From an uncultured Chitinophagaceae bacterium (lineage in GTDB: Bacteria; Bacteroidota; Bacteroidia; Chitinophagales; Chitinophagaceae): a stretch of 46,632 bases of DNA. The stretch's first letter is position 1. Each line of letters begins with the position of its first letter. Shown piece after piece: positions 7,615-16,951 of the stretch. The stretch covers positions 1 through 46,632 of the forward strand of contig CAITVK010000034.1 of the NCBI GenBank assembly GCA_903895845.1. The letters are read 5' to 3'. A program made the position numbers and the translations under genes. The notes beneath the pieces are model-generated. The model did no database searches. It was not told where the DNA came from and saw only the letters and a program-made list of their open reading frames with translations.

Positions 7615-8628
7615 ATGAGAATAAAATTTAACCTTTCTATTATAAATAGTGGGCTTTTATTGGTCTTCGTGCTACTGTCTAGTGCAAGTAATGGGCAATA
7701 TTTCAAACTCACAACCTCTTTTGGGGGTAGCATTTACCAAGGAGATTTATCAAATGGGGTTGTTTCAAGTATCGGGCCTGCTGCCAGTGTGGGTCTTACT
7801 TATGACCTATACGATAATTTTCGACTTAGAACTAACCTATCCTTTTTACAAGTTAGTGCAGATGATTCCAAATCACCCAAGCTAGCAATAAAGGAAAGGA
7901 ACTTAAACTTTAAGTCAGATATTATCGAACTATCCCTCATGGGTGAAGTAGATTTACTCAATAGCGAGGATTATACTTTGGTACCCTATCTTTTTGGAGG
8001 ACCCTCTATTTATCATTTTAACCCCTACACGACTATAAAGCAAAGTGATATTACAGAGGAGGTAAACTTAGGTTACACAGGTCTTTTCAAGGTAGGTCAA
8101 AAAGTTTATCTACATGATATAGGGACAGAGGGCCAAATATTAAACGACAATACACTTAAGACAGCTGGTAAAAGCTATAATTTAACACAGCTGAATATAC
8201 AATTGGGGGGTGGGTTTAGATATAAAATTTCCGATGCAATTTCAATAGGATATGAATTCAGTTTCAGGAAATTATTTACGGATTATCTAGATGATGTAAG
8301 CAGTAAAAACTACATTAGTGCTGGTGAGTGGACTAAAGTAATTAACCTAGCCAAGGCATCAGGCAACACAGCAAGAGTTAAATTATTGGAAGAAGGAGAA
8401 ACATTATCATGGCGGGAACTTGATTCCAAAGGAAATTCTATTCTGTTAAAACCTGGTCCACCAAGAGGAAATCCAGATGCAAATGATGCTTATTTCTCTA
8501 GTCAAGTAAGACTTAGCTTCACACTATTTTCTAAGTCTGATAATTATGCCAGAGGTAATAATAAATTGTATTCTCCCGGTAACCCAAGAGGAAAGGGTCA
8601 GCTAAATTGCCCTAAAGTATTTTACTAG
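7615..8628 (+). CDS. Outer membrane β-barrel protein, DUF6089-like
   Basis: The 337-aa protein has an N-terminal signal peptide (hydrophobic residues 11-25, ending S-N-G-Q). The first strands after it, F-G-G-S-I-Y-Q-G-D-L, are characteristic of the DUF6089 group of Bacteroidota outer membrane proteins. Alternating β-strand patterns continue (Y-L-F-G-G-P-S-I-Y near 125, L-G-G-G-F-R-Y-K near 197 and V-R-L-S-F-T-L-F near 305). The real C-terminus is not a classic aromatic end. Function is unknown; some relatives are linked to cell-envelope or motility functions. It is divergent from lpxC-fabZ, with a good promoter upstream, and ridA follows 42 bases later. Confidence 0.7.
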   Translation: MRIKFNLSIINSGLLLVFVLLSSASNGQYFKLTTSFGGSIYQGDLSNGVVSSIGPAASVGLTYDLYDNFRLRTNLSFLQVSADDSKSPKLAIKERNLNFKSDIIELSLMGEVDLLNSEDYTLVPYLFGGPSIYHFNPYTTIKQSDITEEVNLGYTGLFKVGQKVYLHDIGTEGQILNDNTLKTAGKSYNLTQLNIQLGGGFRYKISDAISIGYEFSFRKLFTDYLDDVSSKNYISAGEWTKVINLAKASGNTARVKLLEEGETLSWRELDSKGNSILLKPGPPRGNPDANDAYFSSQVRLSFTLFSKSDNYARGNNKLYSPGNPRGKGQLNCPKVFY

Positions 8629-8670
8629 AGTCGTCTATATTAACCTAAGAGAACAATAAATAATTTTTTT

Positions 8671-9060
8671 GTGCGTAAGAATATCATAAACACACCCAAA
8701 GCGCCTGCACCTATCGGCCCTTACAATCAGGCGGTTTTGGTTGGTGACTGGCTTTTTATAAGTGGACAGATTGCCATTGTTCCATCTACTGGCGAACTAA
8801 ATCTACAAACTATTGAGGAAGAAGCTACCCAGGTGATGGAAAATCTGAAAGCAATTCTTACCGAGGCAAATACCTCTTTCTCTAATGTAGTTAAATCAAC
8901 CATTTTCTTAAGCGATATGGCACTATTTGCTAAAGTGAATGAGATTTATGGCTCTTATTTTATTGGAGATTATCCCGCAAGAGAAACATTAGCAGTGAAA
9001 ACACTGCCCAAAAATGTAAATGTCGAGATTAGTATGATTGCTATTATAAGTAAGGCATAA
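8671..9060 (+). CDS. ridA: RidA family reactive enamine/imine deaminase
   Basis: This 129-aa trimeric cytoplasmic protein should hydrolyse reactive 2-aminoacrylate and related imines formed by PLP enzymes. Family motifs are clear: A-P-A-P-I-G-P-Y-N-Q-A-V near the N-terminus, F-I-S-G-Q-I-A in the middle and Y-P-A-R-E-T-L-A-V, whose Arg binds the substrate carboxylate. The final strand V-E-I-S-M-I-A is typical. The start is a GTG; no ATG fits the N-terminus. It is close behind the outer membrane protein gene and may share its transcript. galK converges on it 31 bases downstream, with no obvious terminator between them. Confidence 0.92.
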   Translation: MRKNIINTPKAPAPIGPYNQAVLVGDWLFISGQIAIVPSTGELNLQTIEEEATQVMENLKAILTEANTSFSNVVKSTIFLSDMALFAKVNEIYGSYFIGDYPARETLAVKTLPKNVNVEISMIAIISKA

Positions 9061-9091
9061 GACATTCGACTTAAACCTTGTGACTTTTAAA

Positions 9092-10240
9092 TTACATTTC
9101 GTGTGTTCCATTAGAGGTCTCTACCAAATAAACTTCTGGCTGAATATCATAAACCCGCTGATAAGAAGAAACAATAGAACTGACTACATTATCCCTGTTA
9201 TTTTTTGCAATAAGGTTAATAGTGCAGCCACCAAATCCGCCACCCATCATCCTAGATCCAATTACATCATATTGTAGTTTGGCTTCTGTTACCAGATAAT
9301 CTAGTTCGCCACAACTTACCTCATACAGTTCACTCAATCCTTTGTGTGTTTGATACATTAGTTTACCAAACTCTATCAGATTATTTGATTTTAAGTATTC
9401 TGCTGCTTTTTGGGTCCTTTCAATTTCTTGGGTAATATATAAGCATCTATGATAGACCTCCGGACTTAAATTTTCTCTAAACTGATTTACAACATCTGGA
9501 TTAACTGCTCTGAATGAAGTGACGTTTTTATTCAACGTCTGAAAGAAACTTAATCCTTCCATGGCTTCCTGACGCCTTTTATTGTATTGACCATCATTTA
9601 GGGAGTGGTGTACTTTAGAATTGATTAATACCAATTCATATTCAGTTTCTACAATTGGTAAATATTCATAGTGAAGACTATTGCAATCCAGCAACATACA
9701 ATGTCCTTCTTTTCCATGCAGGCTGGCGAACATATCCATAATGCCGCACTTGGTTCCCGGAAAACTATGTTCAGCTTCTTGAGCAATCAATGCCATCTGC
9801 TGTGTATTCAGACCCAGATTAAATAGCTTATCCAATGCATACACCAATCCTGCTTCCAACGCTGCCGAAGAAGATAATCCTGCACCTTGGGGAACATTGC
9901 CACCAAACAAACAATTAAATCCTCCAATCACATATTTCTTTTGCTGGAGAATATGCAAGACCCCTAACACATAGTTTTTCCAGCCATCCAGTTTTTTTAT
10001 AGCATCCAGTTCCACAGAAAATGATTCGTCAATATCCGCTGCCACAAAGTTTGCAGAATTTGTATGGTTGGCAGCTATGGCAAACCATATTCCTTTGTTG
10101 ATGGCTGCAGGCAAAACAAATCCGCCGTTGTAGTCTACATGTTCGCCTAACAGATTTATCCTTCCTGGCGAAAAAAATATTCTTGCCCCTTCCCCAAAAT
10201 GTTGTTGATATTGTTCTCTTGCTTGTTGTGGAGTATGCAT
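9092..10240 (-). CDS. galK: Galactokinase
   Basis: This 382-aa GHMP kinase phosphorylates galactose to galactose-1-phosphate in the Leloir pathway. It has the galactokinase signature G-R-I-N-L-L-G-E-H-V-D-Y-N-G-G (about residues 26-40), the ATP-binding motif G-A-G-L-S-S-S-A-A-L-E (about 118-128), the catalytic Asp in C-G-I-M-D-M-F (about 165-171) and the late glycine motif M-G-G-G-F-G-G-C-T near 330. Length is typical. The epimerase gene ends 2 bases upstream on the same strand, so the two form an operon that handles α- and β-galactose together. galT and galE are not in the window. Confidence 0.94.
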   Translation of the reverse strand: MHTPQQAREQYQQHFGEGARIFFSPGRINLLGEHVDYNGGFVLPAAINKGIWFAIAANHTNSANFVAADIDESFSVELDAIKKLDGWKNYVLGVLHILQQKKYVIGGFNCLFGGNVPQGAGLSSSAALEAGLVYALDKLFNLGLNTQQMALIAQEAEHSFPGTKCGIMDMFASLHGKEGHCMLLDCNSLHYEYLPIVETEYELVLINSKVHHSLNDGQYNKRRQEAMEGLSFFQTLNKNVTSFRAVNPDVVNQFRENLSPEVYHRCLYITQEIERTQKAAEYLKSNNLIEFGKLMYQTHKGLSELYEVSCGELDYLVTEAKLQYDVIGSRMMGGGFGGCTINLIAKNNRDNVVSSIVSSYQRVYDIQPEVYLVETSNGTHEM

Positions 10241-10242
10241 TT

Positions 10243-11187
10243 CTATGCTAGTTTTTCTGCTGTGTAATGAGTTGCAAATGTAATAGCCACATGGGGTTCT
10301 AGCAACAACAATCCTAGTCCATTATTAAAACAATCTGGTGCGCCACTCAGGTTTTCTATCGCAATGCTTTTTCTGTGAGGAGGTGTATAAATCTGTAAGT
10401 AAGGATAAGATTTTTCAGGACTAATCGTCAACTTTACAAGTTCATTACTTAAAATACAAGCGTTTGTTCCCTCCCCAGCCAAGTGAAAACAATTATCTAG
10501 AAATATGTCTTTTAAAGATGCCCCTGCAACAAATCGATTATCATTAATTGTATTACCGGTTGGCAAGAGAGTATCATCAAATTCTACTTGTGTATCTGTA
10601 GAAAACTGCAACGAACATTCATCTATACTTGTGCCGAGCGTAAAATATGGATGCCAGCCTTGTGCATACGGAATAGCGTGTGTATTATTATGAATTATGG
10701 TTGTTGAAACAGATAGTTTATTACCCGCTTCCAACTTCCAGATATGCGAAATGGAGTAGCTGAACGGATAGCCAACATCTTCTTTATCATAGGTATAAGT
10801 AAGCTTTACCGATGCAAACGTTTCGGTTACTTCAATGTTTTCTGCTTTAAAGGGCGCATCATAAACCAACCCGTGGATAGCATGAGGTGGCATAAAGAAT
10901 TTTTCTACCTGATAATCTTTATCGGCATAAGAATATTTACCCTCATTCATTCTGCAAGTAAACGGACTAAGAAAGGCACTTTTGAAGCCTTTTGTAATAT
11001 CCTCAATTGCTGCTTGCGGTGAAGAGAACCCCTCAATAAGGTTTAAATTTCCCGATTTGGTATTGATTATAAACTGATTGAGCAATGCACCAAAAGAATA
11101 AATTTCTGCTTTGGTATTACTGGAAGTATCGGAAAGTGTAACAACAGGAAAAAACTGACTACTATCTATAATTGCGCTAAATGACAT
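10243..11187 (-). CDS. Aldose 1-epimerase (mutarotase) family protein
   Basis: The 314-aa protein has the galactose mutarotase-like β-sandwich signatures: H-A-I-H-G-L-V-Y-D near residue 100, with a catalytic-type His, Q-G-W-H-P-Y-F-T-L-G near 175-185 with the second His, and a late Glu in L-L-L-E-P-H near residue 294. It should interconvert α and β anomers of a hexose and feed α-galactose to the adjacent galactokinase. The start at 11187 is taken because the next Met is far inside. It is more distant from E. coli GalM than GalK is from its homologue, so another sugar is possible. Confidence 0.8.
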   Translation of the reverse strand: MSFSAIIDSSQFFPVVTLSDTSSNTKAEIYSFGALLNQFIINTKSGNLNLIEGFSSPQAAIEDITKGFKSAFLSPFTCRMNEGKYSYADKDYQVEKFFMPPHAIHGLVYDAPFKAENIEVTETFASVKLTYTYDKEDVGYPFSYSISHIWKLEAGNKLSVSTTIIHNNTHAIPYAQGWHPYFTLGTSIDECSLQFSTDTQVEFDDTLLPTGNTINDNRFVAGASLKDIFLDNCFHLAGEGTNACILSNELVKLTISPEKSYPYLQIYTPPHRKSIAIENLSGAPDCFNNGLGLLLLEPHVAITFATHYTAEKLA

Positions 11188-11437
11188 GAGTATAATATTT
11201 TTATGGCAGGACTAAGAAGCGGTAAAAGTAGGACGAAAAAGAGTTTGCAAGCTAGATTGAATAGGAAAAAGTGCTGCGGACTTGCAATTTTGTTAGCGAT
11301 TATTACCAAATCAACTTTGCTTAATTTGCATCCTATGACTATTGCTTCCATCTTGACCAGCCTAAACCATTCATTGGCACATTGGGGATTAAACTTTCAA
11401 ACTAAGATAACATCTTTGCAGATTAACAAATGACTAT

Positions 11438-13990
11438 ATGAAAATGATTAGAATAAGTTGCTTAGCCTTAGCGGGTCTGATAATTTCAATTCATAGTTTC
11501 TCCCAATCTATCCCCGATATCTTTAAGTATTTGGCCAATGATACCCTCGCTGCCAATGACCCTCGTTTGATGGAGCAACCCAAGCGTAAGTTTACTGCCG
11601 ATGAAGCTTTGGATAACAAGCTTAAATGGGCTAATCCATACCAAGAAACATTGGTGCCTAACAGCGAAGGCTTTGATTATAGCAAGTTGGGTAAAGTACC
11701 TGCTACGGGTGTTCATCCGCGCATCTTTACTTCACCCGATGAGTTTGGTGCTATCAAAATGCGGTTAGAGAATACAAAGATGGGTAAGCAATTATTGGCT
11801 TTGGCAAATGATGCCCTTGCCAAATTGCATAGCAGTAACTATTATGCAATCCTTAAAACAAGAGAACCAATTGCTTCGGATGGTGTAGCCCCAAAGGAGA
11901 TAGCAAACTTATTGGCTATCCAAGGCTTGTTGGCTCAATTGAATAATGATAAGTCTTTGCAAGCTGAGACTGGCACCGTTGCAGCCAACTATCTTAGAAA
12001 GGTTTTTAGAGATATAGATTCTACACCTCAAAACCCTGCTAAGCTATTGCAAGTAAAAGAGCCGTTGTATAGCAGCGGCGAGATTGCTAAACTGTTCGAC
12101 TTTACGGCTGCGGGAATGACAGCTACCGATAAGAAATTCTTTGTCGATTACTATACAAAAGCCACTTATGGCAAGTATGGTCTGGGCATGGAATTGCCAC
12201 ATCATTGGCGCAGATGGAATCATATTGCCATGTCTATTTGTTATCCTTTGTCCATATTAGCTATTGAAAACGAGAAGGGATACGACAAGCGCATCTTCGA
12301 GCGTGGCAAGGATGTGGTGAGCGATTATCTTACCTATTCCTACACTGCAAAGGGGATGAGTTCGGAAGGTATCGTTTACACTTTTGGTCAGTTCCCAAAT
12401 GATATGTTGGCCATGACCGCAATCGCCCGAAGGGACAAGACCTATAACACCTTTACCAATCCACATTTCCGTGCAATACCCGATTGGTTAATCAATTCAA
12501 TGAATCCAAATCCTGCTGCGTTGTGGAGTTCGCATGGAGATACAGGTACCACTTCTGAAATCCCTTGGTTGATGATGATGATCATGAAGTATTTCTTCCC
12601 TACCGACGCCAAGATTGATTATGTATATGCCAATTCCCTCCAAAAGGAAATTAAACAAGTGCCTGATGTGGCCGCTTTTGTGTTTTGTACCGACCCCAAT
12701 AAAACCGCTGCCGACTACAACGGGGTGCCTCCTGTGGCAATGCCGCTTACCTATTTCGAACCAACAAGGGGCAGTCTGATTGCCCGCAACAAGTGGGACA
12801 AGAACGGCATTCAGTTTCAGTTTGATGCACGTCATGATATGATGTACCAATCGCACGATCATTCCGACAGGGGTAGTTTTATGTTAGCGGCTAATGGTAG
12901 AGTGTGGGTAACGGATGGTTGGAGAAGTACTGAAAGCAAATACCATTCTGTGGTTACGATTGATGGACACGGACAAGGATACTTTGCTACACCCGCTACA
13001 TGGAACAACTATTTAGATAAGCCCGAAGCTACTTTTGGTACTATTGATGCCAAGTATCCCTATAGTTGGAGTTGGCTGAAATCTGCCGTAGGCGATATAA
13101 TGACTGGCAAACAAGTAGAACCGCAATGGCGCGATGGGGTGTATGCGCACACTGCAAGTAACCTGAAACGCTACTATCCGGGTGTGCTGCCCGAGCGCGA
13201 TCCGTTGCGTAAGGTGGCTGATTTTTATAATGGAACGATGGAAACAAACCCTTTGATGTGGGCGGAGGATACCTGGCCCATGCGTTTGAAGAATTATCCG
13301 GTGGAATATGCTTTCCGCACCGCAGGATTGGTGAAGGGCAAGCACGATTATGTGTTGATTGTAGATGATATTAAAAAGGATGATAAGGAACATCTGTACG
13401 AATTTGCGATGCCGATGCAGTTGGATGTGGAGGTAGTTTCTATTAAGCAACTGATAGATGTAAAGCAAGAATCTGGTGCTTTGAATCTTGGCTTCAATTC
13501 TTTTTCTGATGCAAGAACGCAAGGTGAATACGATGTGGTGCTGGGCGATAAACGAATGAAGCGCAATATGGCTGAGGTTGAAGGTTTGGGCGGCGTATTG
13601 AGTGCTGGTAAGTTTACCCCACAAAAAGGTGATCCACAATTGTTGGTGAGGGTATTGGAAAGCACCGAATCTGCCATCCCCAATATGGAACCTAACCCTC
13701 GTTTGGAAACCTTCGAGAACATAAAGACGGAGGATATGCACCAGTTTTATCTGCGTACTATGGATATTGCGAAGCGTCTAGTGCTTCCTTCCCGTTCTGT
13801 TGAACCAAACTTTAAGGTATTGTTGTTCCCTTACTTACACGGAGAAGAAACGCCGAAGACGTTGTGGAATGCCGACAAAACAGTGTTGACAGTTACATGG
13901 AAAGACCAGAAAGATGTATTCACTTTTATAAAAGCTGCGGATGGACATACGATAACTAAGTTGGTGCGGGATGGGAAAGAGATTTTTTAA
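11438..13990 (+). CDS. Exported heparinase II/III-like polysaccharide lyase
   Basis: The 850-aa protein begins with a signal peptide (about residues 1-22, ending H-S-F-S-Q). The first half is helical and resembles the (α/α) toroid of alginate/heparin lyases; L-P-H-H-W-R-R-W-N-H at about 250-260 matches the conserved active-site region. The heparinase II/III-like domain follows with Q-S-H-D-H-S-D-R-G-S-F at about residue 470-480 and V-T-D-G-W-R just after. Such enzymes cleave uronate-containing polysaccharides by β-elimination. The substrate cannot be read from sequence. It is a paralogue of the 16952-19525 gene, clearest at the C-terminus (K-V-L-L-F-P-Y...P-K-T-L-W-N). A TonB-dependent receptor gene lies downstream on the same strand. 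Confidence 0.82.
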   Translation: MKMIRISCLALAGLIISIHSFSQSIPDIFKYLANDTLAANDPRLMEQPKRKFTADEALDNKLKWANPYQETLVPNSEGFDYSKLGKVPATGVHPRIFTSPDEFGAIKMRLENTKMGKQLLALANDALAKLHSSNYYAILKTREPIASDGVAPKEIANLLAIQGLLAQLNNDKSLQAETGTVAANYLRKVFRDIDSTPQNPAKLLQVKEPLYSSGEIAKLFDFTAAGMTATDKKFFVDYYTKATYGKYGLGMELPHHWRRWNHIAMSICYPLSILAIENEKGYDKRIFERGKDVVSDYLTYSYTAKGMSSEGIVYTFGQFPNDMLAMTAIARRDKTYNTFTNPHFRAIPDWLINSMNPNPAALWSSHGDTGTTSEIPWLMMMIMKYFFPTDAKIDYVYANSLQKEIKQVPDVAAFVFCTDPNKTAADYNGVPPVAMPLTYFEPTRGSLIARNKWDKNGIQFQFDARHDMMYQSHDHSDRGSFMLAANGRVWVTDGWRSTESKYHSVVTIDGHGQGYFATPATWNNYLDKPEATFGTIDAKYPYSWSWLKSAVGDIMTGKQVEPQWRDGVYAHTASNLKRYYPGVLPERDPLRKVADFYNGTMETNPLMWAEDTWPMRLKNYPVEYAFRTAGLVKGKHDYVLIVDDIKKDDKEHLYEFAMPMQLDVEVVSIKQLIDVKQESGALNLGFNSFSDARTQGEYDVVLGDKRMKRNMAEVEGLGGVLSAGKFTPQKGDPQLLVRVLESTESAIPNMEPNPRLETFENIKTEDMHQFYLRTMDIAKRLVLPSRSVEPNFKVLLFPYLHGEETPKTLWNADKTVLTVTWKDQKDVFTFIKAADGHTITKLVRDGKEIF

Positions 13991-14073
13991 TTGATAATTA
14001 ATAATTGACAATTTAGAGTGTTGCTACGGGGCTTAGTAGACGTAAAGAAGCACTTGGAAAGCTTTGTTAGATT

Positions 14074-14114
14074 AGGTTAGATAGGAAGGTAATACTTTCT
14101 ATCTAACCTTTTTT
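14074..14114 (+). terminator. Terminator after the 11438 lyase gene
   Basis: AGGTTAGATAG (14074-14084) pairs with CTATCTAACCT (14099-14109), followed by a run of T at 14110-14114. It lies 84 bases after the lyase stop. Confidence 0.8.
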
Positions 14115-14153
14115 AATGGATAATTACAATTGATTTTCAAAACTAAAAAATAG

Positions 14154-14445
14154 TTTGCTGGCAGTAACAAACTACTTATGGGGCAAATAAGTGTGTTTGC
14201 TGCCAACATAGTTCTATATGGACAGTAAGCAAGACTATTTGCTGCCAATATAGTTCTACACTGCCAGCAAATAAGCGTGTTTGCTGGCAACATAGTTCTG
14301 CACTGACAGCAAGCAAGCGTGTTTGCTGCCAACATAGTTCTATATGGACAGTAAGTAAGACTATTTGCTGGCAACATAGTTCTATGTTGCCAGCAAATTA
14401 CGTTTTTGACACAAAAGATAGAACTATGTTGGCAGCAAATAATTT
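14154..14445. repeat. 21/42-bp tandem array C with inverted halves
   Basis: TTTGCTG[CG]C starts at 14154, 14196, 14238, 14280, 14322 and 14364: six 42-bp units with exact spacing. Each 42-bp unit is two 21-bp halves. The first half reads TTTGCTGCCAACATAGTTCT(A); the second (TATGGACAGTAAGCAAGACT or CACTGCCAGCAAATAAGCGT) carries the partial reverse complement of the first. The last unit makes a perfect 17-bp-arm palindrome at about 14363-14398. A full inverted copy of the first half follows at about 14418-14438. A transcript would fold into strong hairpins. The array lies 238 bases upstream of the receptor start. Confidence 0.93.
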
Positions 14446-14682
14446 TATTCCCCCCTCAATAGTAGTATTTATATTGGGGTTAATCGGCTCTATCCATATA
14501 GTTGATAAATTATAGTATCTACAAATAATCAATATTCTCATCAGCCATACCTTCCAACTTTTTATAAAGACATTAATCACCCTAAACAGCTTCTTTTCCG
14601 CATCGCGGTGGTTGCTTTTCCCGATTCTGGTAGTATCTCATCTTTCATTCCTACACTTTTGCGCCCAACAAAAAATGGAGGA

Positions 14683-16869
14683 ATGAATAGAAGATTTACA
14701 TTAGTAGCAGTGGTTATTTTGTTGTGTACAATGATCGTTCAGGCACAAAAGAAAAGCATCAAAGACTCGGTATTTATATTGAACGGGGTTACCGTTACGG
14801 GCTACAAAACAATGAATGGTGTGGGGCATCTGCTCGAAACAAAAGATGGCGTGATCTACGCAGGCAAGAAAACAGAAGTGATTATAGTAGATAGCTTGGA
14901 TGCCAATAAGGCCATCAACAATACGCGTCAGATATTGGGTCGGATACCGGGACTAAACATTGTGGAAAGCGAAAGCAGTGGTTTTACTTCCAACGGGATT
15001 GCCACACGTGGGTTGAACCCCAACCAAAGCTTGGAAATGAATACCCGACAAAACGGCTATAACATTAGTGCCGATGTGTATGGCTACAATGAGGCCTACT
15101 ACATTCCTGCGATGGAAGCGGTGAAGAGGATTGAGTTGGTGCGTGGCGCATCGTCGTTGCAGTTTGGGGCACAGTTTGGCGGACTAGTCAATTATATAAT
15201 TGAAGAGGCTCCCAAGAATGTTCCTTCTCAGTTTACAACCTCTCAATCAAGGGGTAGTTTCGGCATGTATAACTCTTATAATGCCATTAGTGGCAACTAT
15301 AAAAAGTGGAACTACTTTGGATTTATTCAATATAGAAACATTGATGGCTATAGGGCTAATAGCCAACAATGGCAGTTCTCCGGTTTTGGGAAAGTACAAT
15401 ATAAAGCATCAGAAAAGCTAAGCATCAGTATGGAATATTCCTTTATGAGAAACAGAATCCAGATGCCAGGAGGTTTGTCCGATAGTCTGTTTAATGCAAA
15501 CCCAAAAGCCTCAATCCGAGCTAGGAATTGGCTAAAGAGTCCATGGAATATTATCAGTAATAATATTTCTTATACGCCTACGGCTAATACCACCATGTCT
15601 CTTATCACTACTTATCTGTTCAGTAATCGCTCGCTTGTGTGGCGTAATGAGGATGGTGGCGCGAGTGTGTTAGACACCATCGGTCCAGCAACAAATCAAT
15701 ATGTACCTCGTGAAGTGGAGAGTGAGGATATGTACAGTGTGGCTACCGAAGCGAGGATTTCTACCAACTATAGACTAGGTAAAAACAAGAATACCTTGGC
15801 TGGAGGAGTACGGGTTAGTCATGCTTGGTTTAAAAGGCTTGAAGATGGCGAAGGTACTACTGGTAGCGACTTCGACCTATCCATCACTGGAGATTGGGGT
15901 GCCAATATCAAGTTCACCACCACCAATGTTGCCCCTTTTGTAGAGAATATATTTAGGATAGGAGACAAGTTGACCATTACGCCGGGCGCACGCTTGGAGT
16001 ACTTGAGAAGTACGGTGGATGGATACATCACAGACGATGATGGCTCGAGGGTGTATTCGAATTTGGCAAAGGATAGAACATTTCTATTAACGGGTATCGG
16101 CTTTGAACTGAAACCCAAGAGTAATGTAAGTGTATATGGCAACATTAGTCAATCGTATCGTCCTATCGACTACAGCCAGTTATCGCCCTTTGGAGTGGCC
16201 GCCAAGATTGATCCCAACATGAAAGACGCCTTTGGCTTTAACTCCGATCTAGGTGTTAGAGGTACTATAAAAAACTACCTGAACTTCGATTGCAGCTTGT
16301 TCTATCTAGCTTATAATAATAGAATTGGCACAACGGTACTAACGGATTCAACAACTGGCGATAGCTATGCCTACCGAACCAATATTGGCAATAGTGCGCA
16401 TCAGGGTGTTGAATCTTATATAGAATTTAACTTGTTGAAGTACCTAAAGGAAACATCTAAAAGAGGACTAAGTATTTTCAATTCTTATGCCTATATCGAT
16501 GCCCGCTACACAACCGGAATGTATAAAGGAAACAGGGTAGAAGCCGCCGCAAAACAGATAGAAAGAGTAGGCATTATTTATACCGATAAGGCATTCTCCT
16601 CTACGATTCAGGTGAACTATGTGGGCGATGCTTATGGCGATGCCACCAATGTAAAAGTGAGTGACGACCCTATTGCGGGTTACATTCCAGCTTATACCGT
16701 ACTAGATTTTAGTGCTACTTACAGGATAAATAACTACGCCATCAAGGGCGGTGTAAACAACATTGCAGACAAGGCATACTTTACCCGAAGAACGGATGAA
16801 TATCCTGGTCCGGGCATCATACCAGCCATTGGAAGATGCTTTTATATAGGTTTAACCGCTAGATTTTAG
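14683..16869 (+). CDS. TonB-dependent outer membrane receptor (FecA-like)
   Basis: The 728-aa protein has a signal peptide (residues 1-21, ending I-V-Q-A-Q). A plug domain follows at about 40-170 (N-N-T-R-Q-I-L-G-R-I-P-G-L-N; R-I-E-L-V-R-G-A-S-S-L-Q-F-G), then a 22-strand-type barrel that ends I-G-L-T-A-R-F with the expected terminal Phe. There is no N-terminal carboxypeptidase-like domain and no SusD partner next to it, so it resembles ferric-siderophore/FecA-type receptors more than SusC. The frame opens at 14608, but only the ATG at 14683 gives a signal peptide; GGAGGA precedes it directly, too close to be a normal ribosome site. Its place between two lyase genes suggests, but does not show, uptake of a lyase product. 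Confidence 0.85.
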   Translation: MNRRFTLVAVVILLCTMIVQAQKKSIKDSVFILNGVTVTGYKTMNGVGHLLETKDGVIYAGKKTEVIIVDSLDANKAINNTRQILGRIPGLNIVESESSGFTSNGIATRGLNPNQSLEMNTRQNGYNISADVYGYNEAYYIPAMEAVKRIELVRGASSLQFGAQFGGLVNYIIEEAPKNVPSQFTTSQSRGSFGMYNSYNAISGNYKKWNYFGFIQYRNIDGYRANSQQWQFSGFGKVQYKASEKLSISMEYSFMRNRIQMPGGLSDSLFNANPKASIRARNWLKSPWNIISNNISYTPTANTTMSLITTYLFSNRSLVWRNEDGGASVLDTIGPATNQYVPREVESEDMYSVATEARISTNYRLGKNKNTLAGGVRVSHAWFKRLEDGEGTTGSDFDLSITGDWGANIKFTTTNVAPFVENIFRIGDKLTITPGARLEYLRSTVDGYITDDDGSRVYSNLAKDRTFLLTGIGFELKPKSNVSVYGNISQSYRPIDYSQLSPFGVAAKIDPNMKDAFGFNSDLGVRGTIKNYLNFDCSLFYLAYNNRIGTTVLTDSTTGDSYAYRTNIGNSAHQGVESYIEFNLLKYLKETSKRGLSIFNSYAYIDARYTTGMYKGNRVEAAAKQIERVGIIYTDKAFSSTIQVNYVGDAYGDATNVKVSDDPIAGYIPAYTVLDFSATYRINNYAIKGGVNNIADKAYFTRRTDEYPGPGIIPAIGRCFYIGLTARF

Positions 16870-16909
16870 AAAGGGTATATTGCCACAGAATCGAAGAGTG
16901 GCGTGAAAA

Positions 16910-16940
16910 TACCTGACAGGACTCACAGACCTGTCAGGTA
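16910..16940. terminator. Hairpin between convergent genes
   Basis: TACCTGACAGG (16910-16920) pairs perfectly with CCTGTCAGGTA (16930-16940), 40 bases after the receptor stop and 12 before the stop of the minus-strand lyase-like gene. There is no strong T run on either side, so it may be a bidirectional terminator or a small repeat. Confidence 0.55.
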
Positions 16941-16951
16941 CGTAAACCTAA

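Larger units (their letters stand above)
13991..14682. other. Intergenic region between lyase and receptor genes
   Basis: This 692-bp region holds a terminator (14074-14114) and 21/42-bp array C (14154-14445). From 14450 to 14682 I see no gene. The receptor frame is open upstream to 14608, but that extension has no signal peptide. Minus-strand open frames at 14099-14377 are made by the array. Confidence 0.7.

Noticed and set aside
11203-11433. 76-aa open frame between galM and the lyase gene
   Set aside because: No recognisable domain, composition unlike a protein family, and an overlapping minus-strand frame of equal merit. More likely the divergent leader region.
14677-14682. Shine-Dalgarno GGAGGA before the receptor gene
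   Set aside because: It touches the ATG with no spacer, so it cannot serve as a standard ribosome site; the species otherwise shows few such sites.
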